A stretch of 64,000 nt of DNA from NCBI GenBank assembly GCA_030272585.1, contig BSYQ01000006.1, forward strand, positions 3,807,001-3,871,000, in the 5' to 3' direction. Source of the stretch: Bryopsis sp. KO-2023 (taxonomy: Eukaryota; Chlorophyta; Ulvophyceae; Bryopsidales; Bryopsidaceae). A model generated the notes under the pieces. It saw only the letters and a program-made list of their open reading frames with translations. It was not told the origin of the DNA and did not search any database. Shown here piece by piece: positions 24,407-36,700 of the stretch; the stretch's first letter is position 1, and each line of letters begins with the position of its first letter. A program made the translations under genes and the position numbers.

Positions 24407-26164
24407 CAGACTTTGCTTCGATTTGCTTTGTTAATATTTCATTTCGAAGGATCCCAGCAGAGGGGGGTTCTCTATTGGTGCTTATCATGGGTTGCGTATG
24501 TTGCTTCGATTCTATATTGTGTTCCAAGATACTTGAAGGAGAGGCCTAGCAATAGGATGAGCTATTCTGGATGTAGGTCACCCCTCCTTCATCCAGATGA
24601 TGATCATCATGCACCACCACACATCCAAAAAAGCGATAGGAAGCCAGCGTCCCTCGGCTTTTTGTAAAGACAATTTCATTAATGGGGTGAAATTTATGGG
24701 GTTTGCGGGGTGGCCCTGTTCCGACCTCTTTCGGGACTGGAAAAAGAATCACCATCGTGTACGACCCCGCTCCGGCTCGTTACTGTGCTGGGTGTTCACT
24801 CTTTTGGGTCATTTCTGATTCACCTTGGCGGACTGCGCTGGCGACGAAAGTTTGTCTTTGAGCGGTCATGACAGTCGACCAGTTTCCCGGAACACGCCCA
24901 ACGCGGTGTTTGAAAGGAATGAGGAATGGAGTTACTCAGCCGTTGTGGGGTTCCCATCCAACCTTCCCTCATCACCAGATTGAAAATCAGGGCCGTAGTT
25001 TCTGGCATTTCTCAGCTGGCTCGCCTGGCCCGACCTTCAACGGAAAGTAGCTCACGTCATGAGCGAAATCCTCCCCTTATTTCTGGAATCCTATCCACGG
25101 CCCCCCCCTTCCCCGGACAACTGTCAGTGCTCTGGGTAAACACGGGCGAGGCCAGTTATGCGAAAATAGCGGCGTGCAGTCACTGAAACCCTCAACGTCG
25201 AGGAGAAAAGCAATAGATCGGAGAGTCGAGCGAAGACACGTGAGTCGTCAGGTCCGTGAGCAACGACGACAGGTCGTCACTGCTCCCACACAACTTCGTT
25301 TTCTTGGTTGCGTTCGTCAAAGCTTGAACAAAGATATCAAAACAACGCGGTCGTCTGTACGCCTCGTTTCGTTCAGCGAGGCTGAAACAGCGTCTGTGCG
25401 CCGGCGGGAAGTGTTTGGCGTCCTCGATCCTCCACCTCGCCATCTCATAGATTTTGATGTCGATTGCGAGTGCCGAGATATGACTTGTTGGGGGTGTATC
25501 GGGGGGAGGCGCGGAAGGTTTCCACTAAGTCGTCGTGCTTATCTGACCGAATGTACACGTCGCACCGAGCAATCCCCAAGCTGTGGTCCGGCAATCAGCG
25601 GTGCGAAGGAGCGGGCAAAGTGAAAAAAAAACTGGCGCGTTCGATAGTCGTCGCAGGAATAGTTTCTGATCAGGAACAGAAGAAAAATCAGGACACCTCT
25701 TGGTGACGAAACGTGGGTGACCGCCATCAGACATGGGCAATTGATGTCAAGTGCTGGAGTATTGACACACGAGGCCACTTTGTTGAACAGGGGTGACCTC
25801 CTGAAGACCACAGCATCCAGCGATTTGTTCCCCCACCCCGAGTCTCCACCCTTCCACCACTCCTGAGTTCCTTGGAAATTGTTCAAACTGGAGCCGGGGG
25901 CGCTGTCTGTGCGAGGCCTCCTGCTTCGGCAGTGGAGGGGCGAGGACACCAGACTCGCGGGCGCACCAACCAAGCCAGGCACGAAACACTTGCTTCGAGA
26001 ATCCGACATCATTTCGTCCCGCAAGTGTTTTTTGTTCGAGAAACTGTAGCTTCGTCAGGGCGGGAGAGACAAGGTTCGCGGAAAACTGAGTGAAACTTTT
26101 TTTTTGTGGAGGGTTGAAGTTCCGCTGGATATTTTTGTTTTTCGTTGCAGGTTTCCAGTACAGG
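24407..26164. other. Intergenic and 5' region, no confirmed gene
   Basis: Holds the GPN3 3' UTR and the upstream region of the next gene. The stretch 25170-25620 is CpG-rich with an open Arg-rich frame on plus and a shorter ATG-started frame on minus (25443-25192); neither resembles a family. The splice acceptor at about 26149-26150, just before the next gene's first recognised exon, implies an unplaced upstream exon, perhaps non-coding, in this stretch. Confidence 0.4.
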
Positions 26165-29100
26165 ATGGGGTCTGTGCTGAACGATCACGACACTCAGGTG
26201 CGCGTCCCCTTCGCCACTGTCGCACTTCTCAGAACGATGATGTAAAGATTTTGGGAGCTCCTTTCCCCGTAGACGATTTTTCTTCACCAGGAGGAGCCCC
26301 CTCTCAGAACACACAGCCGCAATGTTCAAACAAATCAAATCAGAACAGAAAAGAAACGAGCCTTCCCTGTAACCATCAAACCTGAGGCAAAAACCACACA
26401 CCATTTTACCACTTCTTTCGGAAAATATTGAAAAGTGGGCTATCTCAATGAAGAAGCATTGGTATTTTTTGTCATGAAAACTGAGGTGGATAATTTTTTG
26501 ACTAGGTGTCTCCTGTATTGGACCCCGTTCCAAAAGATGAGCCCCCTCACAGTGATGGCGAGCTCTCCAGATTCCTGAACCCTGTTCACTATGAACCTGA
26601 TGCTGTGCATGAGTCGATTTGGCCGACAGACTCTCACGGTAAGCCAAACCAACCAGTCGATATGACACTAGTGTTTGACTGTACGATCTCTATTGGCAGT
26701 TGCTCCCTCCCAGGGTATATGCACCTTTTCAAATCTATCAGCCGATGCGATACAACGAGCAACAGCAGTATTGAATGGCTGAAATCTTTGCAGTTACCAC
26801 GGACTTGACGAACAATTTCAGTGAGTTGATGCCGCCCCTGAGCAGCAGCAACGTCCACACTGAAGACCTGACGGCCGACATTCCCATGTTCGAGATCGAG
26901 AGTCATGACATGTTGACTGGTGATTTGATGGGAAGCGGAGATGTGCACAACCCAACAGCCAAGGGGGAAGTTATTGGGCAACCTGCACAGCTCCTCCTTC
27001 CCAACGCCATCGGTCAGCCCGTAGAGAGTCAAACCACACTCAGTGAAATGACGATCCAATATGTGCCAGGTACGCAAAATTAAACAACACCACAAACCAA
27101 CCTCGACTCTTCTTTTTTGAATTTTTCTGTGAAATATGATAATTCTGATGCGAGTTACTTCACTTCCAACATTTGTCTTGCGAATCGAACTTCCTCTGAC
27201 CTTGGTTTTGTGCAATTTGTTCATGTCAGCCCATTGTGGACCTCACACCATGCCACCCCTGTCCATGGACATCTCCTCAGGGTTGCCCCCTCTGGATTTG
27301 TCCCTGGGGAGCGTGAATGCTAACAACTCCAGCATCGATAATCTGATGCCACCATCCTTGCACTCCCTGCCCTCTTACCCGAGCTACAACTCCCATCAGA
27401 CAGTGGGATTCCCACAGACCCACACATCTTTGGACCTCGCCGACCCGAGCTTTCCAAACAATCTGGATCAACATTTGCGAACATCCCAGCCGGAAAACAG
27501 CTCCATCCCAAGGTCCACCTCGTTTCTCCACCAAGATGCACAAGATGTGTTGACCAGAGATATCAGTGCTGTCTTGGAGAGTACCGTTGAAACTGGGATT
27601 CCAGCAACCGAGGGGGGGATGCTGCTGCAGAGCTCCAGCTGCCTGTGTGATAGTTGGGGTGCAGGGCTGTCGCAGCCAGCGGGGTGGGGTGGCCCGTCAA
27701 TCCAGAATGGACCTGATGCAGGGGGTGCGGGGATCAGGGGTCACCACCCCCCTGCAACCAGGCAAGGAGGGAGCCACAGCCGGGCCCAATCAAATACCAA
27801 AAAATCCACCAGAGGACAGTCACGGTGGGGAGGCAGACAATGTTAGTTTTGGAGAAAAAGAGAGCGTGTGTCCCCTGTGGATTAGTACCATTTTTTCTGC
27901 TGCAAACTAGATTTGCTTCAAGCTTCAGGTCTGACGCTGTTTTCTCATTTGTCAATTTCAGCCGGGCCTCGGCGGCACGCTCAGAGAGCAATCGAGGAGA
28001 TGGACCGGAACCTAGATTAATCCTCGGCAAAGACAGCAATGATAGGGAGCTAATGATCCGTGAGAAGGAAAAGTTCAACAGGGTCACATTCTTGTGCCCG
28101 CCGAGTCTGTCAGGGAAGCAAGCTGGCAAACTGGTTGCAGATCTGTCAAAAATGAACGAGCTCTTCAATGGATCCAAGGGTGAACGCCACATGATCATAT
28201 CGGAGGAGTCGGAGCCAAGAAACCTGGGGAGAATGAGCTCGATAGGGTCGATGGGATCTAAGGGAGCGCATGTCGACATGTTCCACCACCAGCAAGTGAG
28301 TTGGGGCTATCTTCGATCTCACCTAGACCTTCATAAATCTTGGTAGTGTGATCAAACACACCCTAAAGCGCATACGACCTCCCTGATTCTGAGAAGGGAC
28401 GGTGGGGGGGAATTTGGGTGAGGGGCCCTTGATGTACTGGAGTGGCTGAGATCACCTCCACCTCCAATGATAAATCTGTGGCACCTCCACCTCCCATAAC
28501 AAACCTGTATCCATGCACAGGGGATGGATGGGGAGTATCAAAGGCAGCGGGGGGGTCGACCTGGTCGCATGTGTAACAGTGAGGATGATTCGATGCATCC
28601 GTGTCCTGGCGGGAGTACTCTGCCTGGCCCAGGGGAACCAGAACAAGATCTACGTATGAAAGGTGGGGTATTTGGCACTGACACCACAGCTGCATCCGGT
28701 GCTGTCTGCTTAGAAGTATCGTGTTTCACGATTCCACCATCCACTTCTTTGAGGCTGTGATAGCTACTTGACTGTCCTCTTTCACGCTTAACCTACTGAT
28801 ATTTATACTGAGCCTATGAATCAGGAGGCGTTAATTTTTGCCATCTTGTTGCACCATACGTTTGAATGCCATGGAACACAATGAACTCCCCCAGCCCCAA
28901 CCACACATCCACTTTTCGGCTGGTAAAAGCTGAGGCTAGTTTATTAGGGAAACCAAACCCTCCACACTCAAAAGCTGAAAACTAGATTCAGAACTAGATT
29001 TAGAGACACACAAGGCCAAAGAGAAAGAAAAAAAAAGCTCTCTCTCTCCCCCCTCTTCCCCTCTCCCGATCGCTTCAAAGGGGAAGAAGCTGTGATGATG

Positions 29101-30774
29101 AGTGAGCGCTGAAATTTTGTCAGACTGCAAGGTGGTTACTGAATGTTGTGTTTCGGGCACAGTCGAGGCTTGACGCATATGTACCGCCCCCTTTGTTGTC
29201 GGGGAGCTTTTGGTCTTTTATCTTCGCACACTCTCACAAACATGAAACGAAAACTATATGGGACCACGTCCAGAAAGGAAGGGGGACTGACAGTTGATAC
29301 GATGGGTGGGGGTGTGGGGGTGAAGGAGAAAAACAATTGGATATATAGGGGGGCAGAATTTATTTCTTTTTTTCTTTTTGGTTGGAAACAAAAGAAAAGG
29401 AAAAAAGAGAGAAAGAGATACGGAAATTGAAACCGAAACGAAAAGTTGGGGTTTGTATTAAACCGAAGCACTTGATATAAAAATTCATGGGAAAAAAAAA
29501 GCGAAAAGCAAAGAAAAGGGAGTATTATATAGGTAGCTATGGTTATGGATAGTAGAGGCTTTGTGGTGTTGAGACACATATTCAGAACAAAGAGAAGAGA
29601 AAGGGGGTGGGATGGGTTTTGAGCATCTTTATGTTTCTTGGGGATTGTGTAATTTCAAGTGGATAACAGCCAACTCATTTATGACAGTCCCATTCTTAGA
29701 CCAGGCGAGAAAAAAAAAATAGAAAAAACAGTTGTCGCCAAGCAAAGAGAGACATGGCCATTCAAGACTGTCATATCTATCAAGCTGTGCTCAGGGCATG
29801 CAGTCGACTTCCCAAGGACACCAAGGTTCTGTCAGATTGGTTTATGAACTGCATGGGTGTGGTTTTTGCTTCGGCTGTGGTTGGGCATGTGGACCCCACA
29901 GGTTTGGTGGTTGGATGGGCCTGGGGAAAATCTGTGGTGGGAAAGGGAAACTGGGTTATGGTGTGGATGATAAATTCAGAGGGATCTGGGGACAGTGTTC
30001 TGGAGGGAAGGAATTGCCTGGAGTTGGGCAATTTTGGTGGTGGTTACAAAGGAAAACTGCCATGCATGGACCAGAGGGGATATCTCAAGGATAAGCTTCG
30101 TTCATGAACGAGCCGAGCAAAGAGACCTCAAGGGACCCATGGGGCCCAGATATGAAGTCCGACCACGCCAAGCATCCAACTTCGATCTCCGCGATATACA
30201 TCCTATTCTAGAAACTTAGGAAAAAAAAAAACTAGGATATGGTGCATGCCTTTGCCCCCCCCAATATTCGAAACTGCGAGTGCCCCCGCTGCAGGAACAC
30301 TGCCCCGATCTTGGCCTGGACACACTTCAGCCCGTTTGTTTCTCTGGTGCAGGCTTGAAACGTCACCATTCCGGTCGACGTTTCCATCGAGCTGGAACTT
30401 CCGTGCCCACCAGGCAGCTTGCCGACGCCAACGAGAAGCTCAGGTCCAGTTTTGTTCGCCGCGTGAAAAAGGTTCGAGGCGGGGCCCCGATCAAGTCGAG
30501 GCACTACCATCACCACCACTTGAGCAGGCTGCAAAACTTGCCTCGTCGAAGGGGTCCATCGATCCTATCCCGGCCGCATGCATATGCTCGGTTGTCTCAA
30601 CATAATCGACCCGCTGCAAAGCCCGACGCTGTGGAGGTGCCATGCCTGCAGAGCGTGGAGGTTAATACCGCTCCAGAATCCAGGGCAAGGGAGACTCAGG
30701 TGATTGAAGGAAAGGAATGGCGGAACGGTGATCTATGTGTGAAACGTCAAGCCAAAAGACGGCGTTTCGCTTGA
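26165..30774 (+). CDS. Unrecognised low-complexity protein, possibly nuclear
   Basis: I do not recognise a family. Exon model: 26165-26197, 26506-26638, 26794-27069, 27230-27824, 27962-28295, 28521-28653, 30353-30774; phases close, about 641 aa. Residues 1-350 are Ser/Pro/Leu/Asp-rich (IPMFEIESHDMLTGD; MPPLSMDISSGLPPLDLSL), like an activation domain or disordered scaffold. A Gly/Arg-rich stretch leads to the most structured-looking part (FNRVTFLCPP, GKQAGKLVADLSKMNELF). The last exon is basic (LADANEKLRSSFVRRVKK; HYHHHHL) and ends KRQAKRRRF, like a nuclear localisation signal. Uncertain points: the exon 4 donor (27824/27825), and whether exon 6 reads on to a stop at 28760 (536 aa) instead of splicing over a 1.7-kb intron; the strong acceptor at 30351-30352 and matching phase favour splicing. 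Exon 1 stays open upstream of the ATG. Confidence 0.5.
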
Positions 30775-30804
30775 ATTTGACATACGCTGGTTCAAATTCA
30801 AGCG
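30768..30804. repeat. 13-bp perfect stem-loop at the stop codon
   Basis: CGCTTGAATTTGA (30768-30780) is matched exactly by its reverse complement at 30792-30804, with an 11-base loop. The left arm spans the stop codon proposed for the preceding gene, so in that mRNA the hairpin would sit at the end of the coding region. It could instead belong to the RWP-RK promoter, whose ATG is 165 bp on. A separate CpG-rich palindrome, TTTCGCGAAA, occurs near 30853. Confidence 0.75.
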
Positions 30805-30968
30805 CCGTTTCGTGGCGGCCGTATCCCTTCTGCGGATGCGGTCCTGTGACGTTTCGCGAAAGGGAGGGGAAGAGCCAGGGGGGGGGGGGGGAGGTGTATC
30901 GTGTTGAAGAAGAGACTTACCGACTTCTATCGGACGCTTGAGTTTTCTGATCGCGGCTCGTCTGGAAA

Positions 30969-32614
30969 ATGGATCCCATGTTCGGTCTGGATCAGGACAG
31001 CACTATGTGGCGCCTGTTTCAAGAGTCCCTCTTCGTGTCCTGTTACTGGCACTTGGTTCAGCAAGGGGACCACGAGGCCTTTTGGAGGGGATTCTGTCAG
31101 CACGTTCACAACGCGCCTGGCTTCTACCCTCCGGTGGGGGATCTATCTCGGCTGACAAACTTTTGTTTCAGAGCTTATTGCCCAAGCCTTCTCTTGCCGT
31201 TCTGTCTGTGACCTCGCGTCGAAGCCTCGCCTTCGGGCAGAGGATTCACGCGATTGATTTTTCGTTTCGAAGCGATTCTGTTCCAATCCGGTAGCTGAGG
31301 CAGGGATAGTCTGACCTGTGGTTGGTTTTTGGTCTGAGAAAACGCCGACCGTCCCCCTCGTGCTCGCCACCGTTTCCTGTCGAGTGTCTGCTTAGGAAAG
31401 GTGTTTTTTCCCACCTCCACCGCGCTGCGTGCGGTCAGCCCGAATCGTGAAACATTAGAGAGTGCAGGCCGCTCGCCATTTGGGCAGAAACCCGTTTGAC
31501 TTCCTGCTTCATGCAGGCAGTTCCACACCACACCTTCCTCCCCCGCCGAAAACGTGCTTTACTACCCACGAATGCACGCTCTGACTGTAAAGCTTGCGGT
31601 TTTATTTTCGTAACGTATTTTGGTTTTTCCTTGCAGGACGCGTCGAGACACTCGCATGGTGGAGGCTCGAATTCGATCGGCACGCGATCTTCGAGCTCCA
31701 GGAAAGTGGGGAGCCGTACCTCTGCTCCAACCGAGACGCGCCACGTGATTCGACCACATGGAACGAGGAAAAAGAGGGAGATCACCTTCGAAAACGTCAG
31801 AAAGGTAAAACTTTTTTGCTTGCAATTCCACTGCAGCTCTTGACACAGACTACCATGCATCCATCTGCACCTTTCAAATCGAAATGTGTGGATATGAGAT
31901 TCTGTAACTCCGCCCAGCATCCACACATCAGCATCCATCCATGTAAAAACTTTGTCTTTTCACCGAGCTGAAATTTCTGTAAAGCCTGGAAGAAACTGAT
32001 CACTTTCTTGTTTTTTTGACAGGTGTGCGATTTGCCAATCAATGAGGCAGCGAATCGGCTGGACATCGGCGTCACGGTGCTGAAAAAGTACTGTCGGAAG
32101 TTCGATATCCCACGTTGGCCCTACCGGATATTGAGCTCTCTCAGCAAGCTGATTTCCAGCATGGAGGAAACCCAGGAGCAAGATCAGTCCTTAGCTGTGC
32201 GTATCAAACACAGGCTTCCTGCTCATAGAATTCATTCCACCACCCTGTTCCACAGAAATTTCCTCTCGAGTCTCCTGTCATGTGCTAATCGTACCACCCA
32301 TGCGAACACCGATACGCTCAAAATTTGATTTTCTGTGGCAAGAAACGTAAATCGTCAAATGGTTCAAATGGTTGAATGGTTCTTTTCAATCTGCTGCACT
32401 GGTCAATGTAAACTGACGTTCGATTCTGAATTATTGGCTGCAGAGCTCTCCGCTCCAGGATGAGATCAGGCAACTGCAGGACCTCAAGACTGCCATCGAG
32501 TCCGACCCTCGTCTCGCTCAGGAAATCCCTGAATGGGTGAAAAAACTGCGCCAGCATAATTTCAAATTCGAGTACAAAAAACGCCAAAATGAGAAAAAAT
32601 TCACTACAGAATAA
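30969..32614 (+). CDS. Short RWP-RK transcription factor, RKD-like
   Basis: RWP-RK proteins are DNA-binding regulators of nitrogen response or of egg-cell and gamete identity in green plants and algae. Four exons: 30969-31133, 31637-31804, 32023-32196, 32444-32614; all junctions in phase 0, 225 aa. Residues 1-55 form an unusual Trp/His/Phe-rich N-terminus (MFGLDQDSTMW; CYWHLVQQGDHEAFW). A Ser/Arg-rich linker precedes the RWP-RK domain at about 105-155: REITFENVRKVCDLPINEAA, VTVLKKYCRKFDIPRWPYRI. The C-terminal 70 residues are charged and helical. There is no GAF-like or PB1 domain, so it is RKD-like, not NLP-like. The signature reads RWPYRI where RWPxRK is usual. An in-frame stop at 30948-30950 with no AG acceptor before the ATG fixes the start and separates it from the upstream gene. 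Confidence 0.85.
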
Positions 32615-33789
32615 GGGGAAAACGATCGGGAAAACATTAACATTCTTGGAAAAGGGGCTGTTAAGAGGAGAAAAAAAAAAAAAAAAACGGGGGGAGGGTG
32701 GGGTGGGGGGAAAGGGGGTAGTTGCTTTTACATACGTTTTTCCTTATGTTTTTCTTTTTTTTTCTTTTTCCGTTTTTTTAAGGGGTGGGTATACATATTG
32801 CCGATTTTGAGTGGAGAAAAACGAACTACGCAGAAAAAGGTTAAAAAAAAGAAAAGCCAGGGTTGAACAATTACAAACGATTGTCCAAAAAGTAAACCCA
32901 CACACTCGTATATATATATATATGCGCATATATATGGCAAGCACAGACGCTCGAATTTGAGTTCAGTAGATCTGGTGTATACTAAACAGACAAAAAAAAA
33001 ATCATAAAAAAAAAAAATACAAAAAGAAAGCTTTTGATATATTCGTGGAGAATTTTGCAGAGTGGGTTTTTTAGTTTGTTGGAGTCAGAATGACTGTTAG
33101 AAGGGGACTTGAACTGGGGTCCCACACGAAAACGAAAAAAAAAGAAAAAACAAAAAAACAAACAGGGGGCAATGATTTGCCTGGAAGGAATTCACAGAGG
33201 AGTTATTGGGTAAATGATCTTGAGGGATATTTAGAGATTGTTGTTTTGAAGTTGGTGATGGGGAGGGGGGTGGTCATTATCTATCTATATCTATATATAT
33301 AAATATTTATATATTTTTTTTTCTTCTCTGTGGTAAGGAAGCGCATCGGTCAGCACCGGAGGAGAGTGTGCAGAATGGTTTGACTTTTAAATTAATTGAG
33401 AATGTCAAAATGTGGCTGTTATGGCTGTTTTGGCTGTTATGTCATGCCATTCTTTCACTGAGTGGCATTTGGTCCTTGAAATTGTCCTTAAAATTGTCCC
33501 TGAAGTTGAAATTGAAGTTGAAGCTGAAGTTGAGATTGAAATTGAGAATTACTTAGCTCATACTTGAAACCACTTCAGAATCTCTGTTTGCTGAAGCCTC
33601 CATTCTCCAAAAAACATCGAAAAAGAGTGGATGGGTGCCGAAGGATCGACCAGAAAAAAATGGAATTTAAAAAAAACCCTGCTGAAGGAGGGAGGAGGAT
33701 AATGACAAGAGTGGCCCTCTCCAAAAAAAAATCCCTACGCTTCAAGAAAATAGAAACCCCCTCTTCTCGTCCGTGTTTCGTTTGTTCAT
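32615..33789. other. Intergenic between convergent genes
   Basis: Contains both 3' UTRs, long A-, T- and G-runs, and a TA-rich patch near 32908-32933. The only ordered feature is the degenerate hexamer repeat near 33.5 kb. No gene seen. Confidence 0.5.
33476..33550. repeat. Degenerate TTGAAR hexamer tandem repeat
   Basis: About 75 bp built from variants of a six-base unit (TTGAAA, TTGAAG, TTGTCC). Read on plus it gives a Leu-Lys alternation (KLKLKLKLKL), but no start, splice site or family context supports translation. Confidence 0.7.
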
Positions 33790-36700
33790 TTAAGGAATTT
33801 TTGCAATATCTGTCGGTGCGCCCCCACTTTGGCTTGATTTGAGAAGTGCCTCGATGATGGCCTATCCACAACACAACACAATAAGTCTCAGAAACTCCAA
33901 ACAGCACTTTTTTTTCTCCACCTTACAGGCACCGTCTCCAGCAAAACCACTACCAAGAACAACAAAAAGCCAACGAAACACTGGCTATTTGTGTTTCAAA
34001 AAGCGGCACAGAAAACCAAAAAACAAAAAAACACTTCCATGATAGGTAACAAGCGTCTGCAAAAATATGGGAAAATTATCTTACCAGGTCTCTGAGGCCT
34101 TCCTCAGGCATCAGTCGTTTGGCTCCATCATCTGTAAGTTGAAAGTCTTTGTTGCCCTGTCCACAGCCCCACAAATTTTGCAAAGATTACATTTCGAAGA
34201 GGGAAAAAATTGCTTGTATCGAGAATCAGTATTTACGAGAAAAAATAAAAAAATCGAACGCCAAAAATAGACCAATCAATGAAGATACTCAAAAGGGAAA
34301 CTTGCTGGAAGCACATCTATGGGCCAATCATGTGTTCCGAAGCGTAGTGCACCCGTCAAAAAAACAATGCTGTCATCGAAAAACAACTGAACCTGGTCTG
34401 CCCTGCAACGTCGATGTCATACATTTATCAAGAATACGCAAAACAAAATGAAACAAAAGTCAAAGAAAACCAATGAAAAAAAAATAAAAAAAAACCCAAT
34501 GAAGCCTGAGTGAGACGACCAAATCCTGGCCAAAGAGCTGATCACCTTTTTGTGGGCCTCGATCGTTCTGACGAATTCCTTGAGTTCGGTTTCGAGCCCG
34601 ACGAAGGGCAAATCCTGTGTGAAAAGCTCCGATTCTCCTTTCTTTTTAACGCAAAGAGAGTATCCAGGAAAAGGCTTTCCGAAACCGCTTCTGACAATTT
34701 CCACAGTGCCTTCTGTCCCGACAACTCTGTACGTGGTCTTCATCTACAGCCCAGTTTTCAGTAATTGTTATCATCTTGTTTTTTTTGGGGTTTTTTTTAG
34801 CTTTTTGCACATGTTGATGGGAAGCCAGACAAACACTGTCATTGAAATCGACAGATTGCTTTGGATTTTTTTTTTGCCATTTCTCTGTATGCACATTTGC
34901 ATGCTTGCATTTATCGTCAACGTTTTTTCCTCTTTTCCCCCCTCATGCTGTGTTCGTGTTTGTTTGTTTTTTTTGGTTAGCTTCAAATGTATTACACCAA
35001 GGCTGAAATCTCCATGCAGCCACTATTATTTTCACTTTCGTTACTTTTTATTATGGGCCCATACATAATACCACGCTTATTGCCGACAATATAAATCATC
35101 AAAAGGCACTCACCACTCCAGCAGAGTAAGTAAACGCGATGGAGCCAGGGGTCCCATCTTCAAATTGCACCCAACCGATCACGACATCAGGTTTCGGCAT
35201 GGAGGGGTCCACTTGATTGGTCAGGCAAGAAGCTGTGACCGGCTCCCCACAGCCCCCAGCATGGGCCAGCATGCGATAACCAGCGAAAAGATGCACCCCG
35301 CTGTCCAAGAGGAATCCACCGGGGCACCCCTCCGAATCATGCCGCCAAGCAGTCTTCAAATACCTGACAGTTTCAAAGTCCTAAGTCAAAAAAGCGACTT
35401 TTGACGAGGATGGGGGAAAAGCAATCGACTTGGCTGGGGTTTTTTGGCCATTTTTAGTGGGGGGTTTTGGACCGGGGACCGAGGGGGGGGTAAACAAGAC
35501 ATGACTAAGAGGAAACCTAAGAATCTTTTTTTTTGACACGCACACTCTTTGATGGAGAAAGGGCTCACTTGTTGTTGCTTGAATTGGCAGGAATATCGGC
35601 GGCCACCTCCAGTTTGATAACTTTTCCGATCTCTTTGACAAGTTTGGCCCCTTCCAAAAAAGCGGTTTCAAATCTGGTCGAAACAAAGCCGAGGAAAAAA
35701 TTTCCCAAAAAAAAAAGTCAGACAAAAGAGAAACAAACAAACGAAAAAGAGTTCTCCGACTGTAATTTCCAAAAATTCAAAACAATATGCTCCTGGTTCA
35801 TGCCGAGCGAGTATCGCAAATTTGTCTTTTTTTGAAAAAGCAAAAAAACTGGTTCTTGAGGATATATGGATTTTGCACCAAATTTTTATTTTTTTTTAAT
35901 GTGGAAAAAAGTGAGAAAAAGATGAGAACAGTCGCAGAAACATTTTTTTTCAAAAATCTCCTGTCCCCACCGGAAGTTTTCCGCTAAATTCCAAGAAGCG
36001 CTCGATTCTTTTCTATGTGCCGTTATGGCTGGCAGTGCTTGATCAACGCTCACAGCCACAGGCTTCTCCTCCAAAACATGCTTCCCATTTTTCAAGCACT
36101 TCGTTATCATCTGCAAGGAAATCAAATGCATGTAGCCAGCAAATCGTCCATTGAATCTCTCACACACACACACAACGAAACAGCCCCCAGGACCAACCAA
36201 AAAAAGTGCGACAGAAGCTCCAGGAAAAAAATATTTACTGGAAGGAGGGAATTTCCACCAATCTTTGTGAAAATCGAAATATTATATATATATATTGATA
36301 TAGTAGCAGTACCTGAATCATAGACTGGACTGCCAACACCAAAATCACCCCATCGATTTCTGGATCTGCGAGCAACTCGTCCAAGCCACCCTCACCCCAC
36401 CTCGCCTTAACATCGGGGGCAAACCTGTTCCAACCACATAACCTTCAATCCCCAAACCCTTTTTTTTCTTGATGATTTTTCCACCATTCCGAAAAACTTC
36501 CATGGGGAATTCCATTTCACATCGTCTATTGTGGGTTTACACAAGATTCGACCTCCATTGATATCAACATTTGATGTTAATAATGGACACGATAAAACTG
36601 AGAAGTGTTGCATGTTGCGATGGATGGGGCACTCACTCTTGAATGCTTGGCAAGATGCCCTGAACAGATTTCTCACTCCTGCTCCACACTGCCGCAAGTG

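Noticed and set aside
25174-25623. 149-codon Arg-rich open frame on plus
   Set aside because: Starts at GTG, has no recognisable domain, and its composition follows the CpG-rich DNA. Its end could be joined in phase to the 26165 exon, but that rests on one chance donor.
28763-29640. Possible extra exons between the unknown gene's exon 6 and exon 7
   Set aside because: The ORFs are short and T/A- or purine-rich, with no acceptor-donor pair in a matching phase that I trust.
29754-30107. 117-codon ATG-started frame faintly like an LYR/SDHAF3 N-terminus (IYQAVLRACSRLPKD)
   Set aside because: The LYR motif itself is missing, the later residues do not follow the family, and no second exon with the expected EFR/HK block was found.
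33368-33556. Leu-Lys repeat peptide frame (KLKLKLKL)
   Set aside because: Produced by a degenerate hexamer tandem repeat between convergent genes; no gene structure around it.
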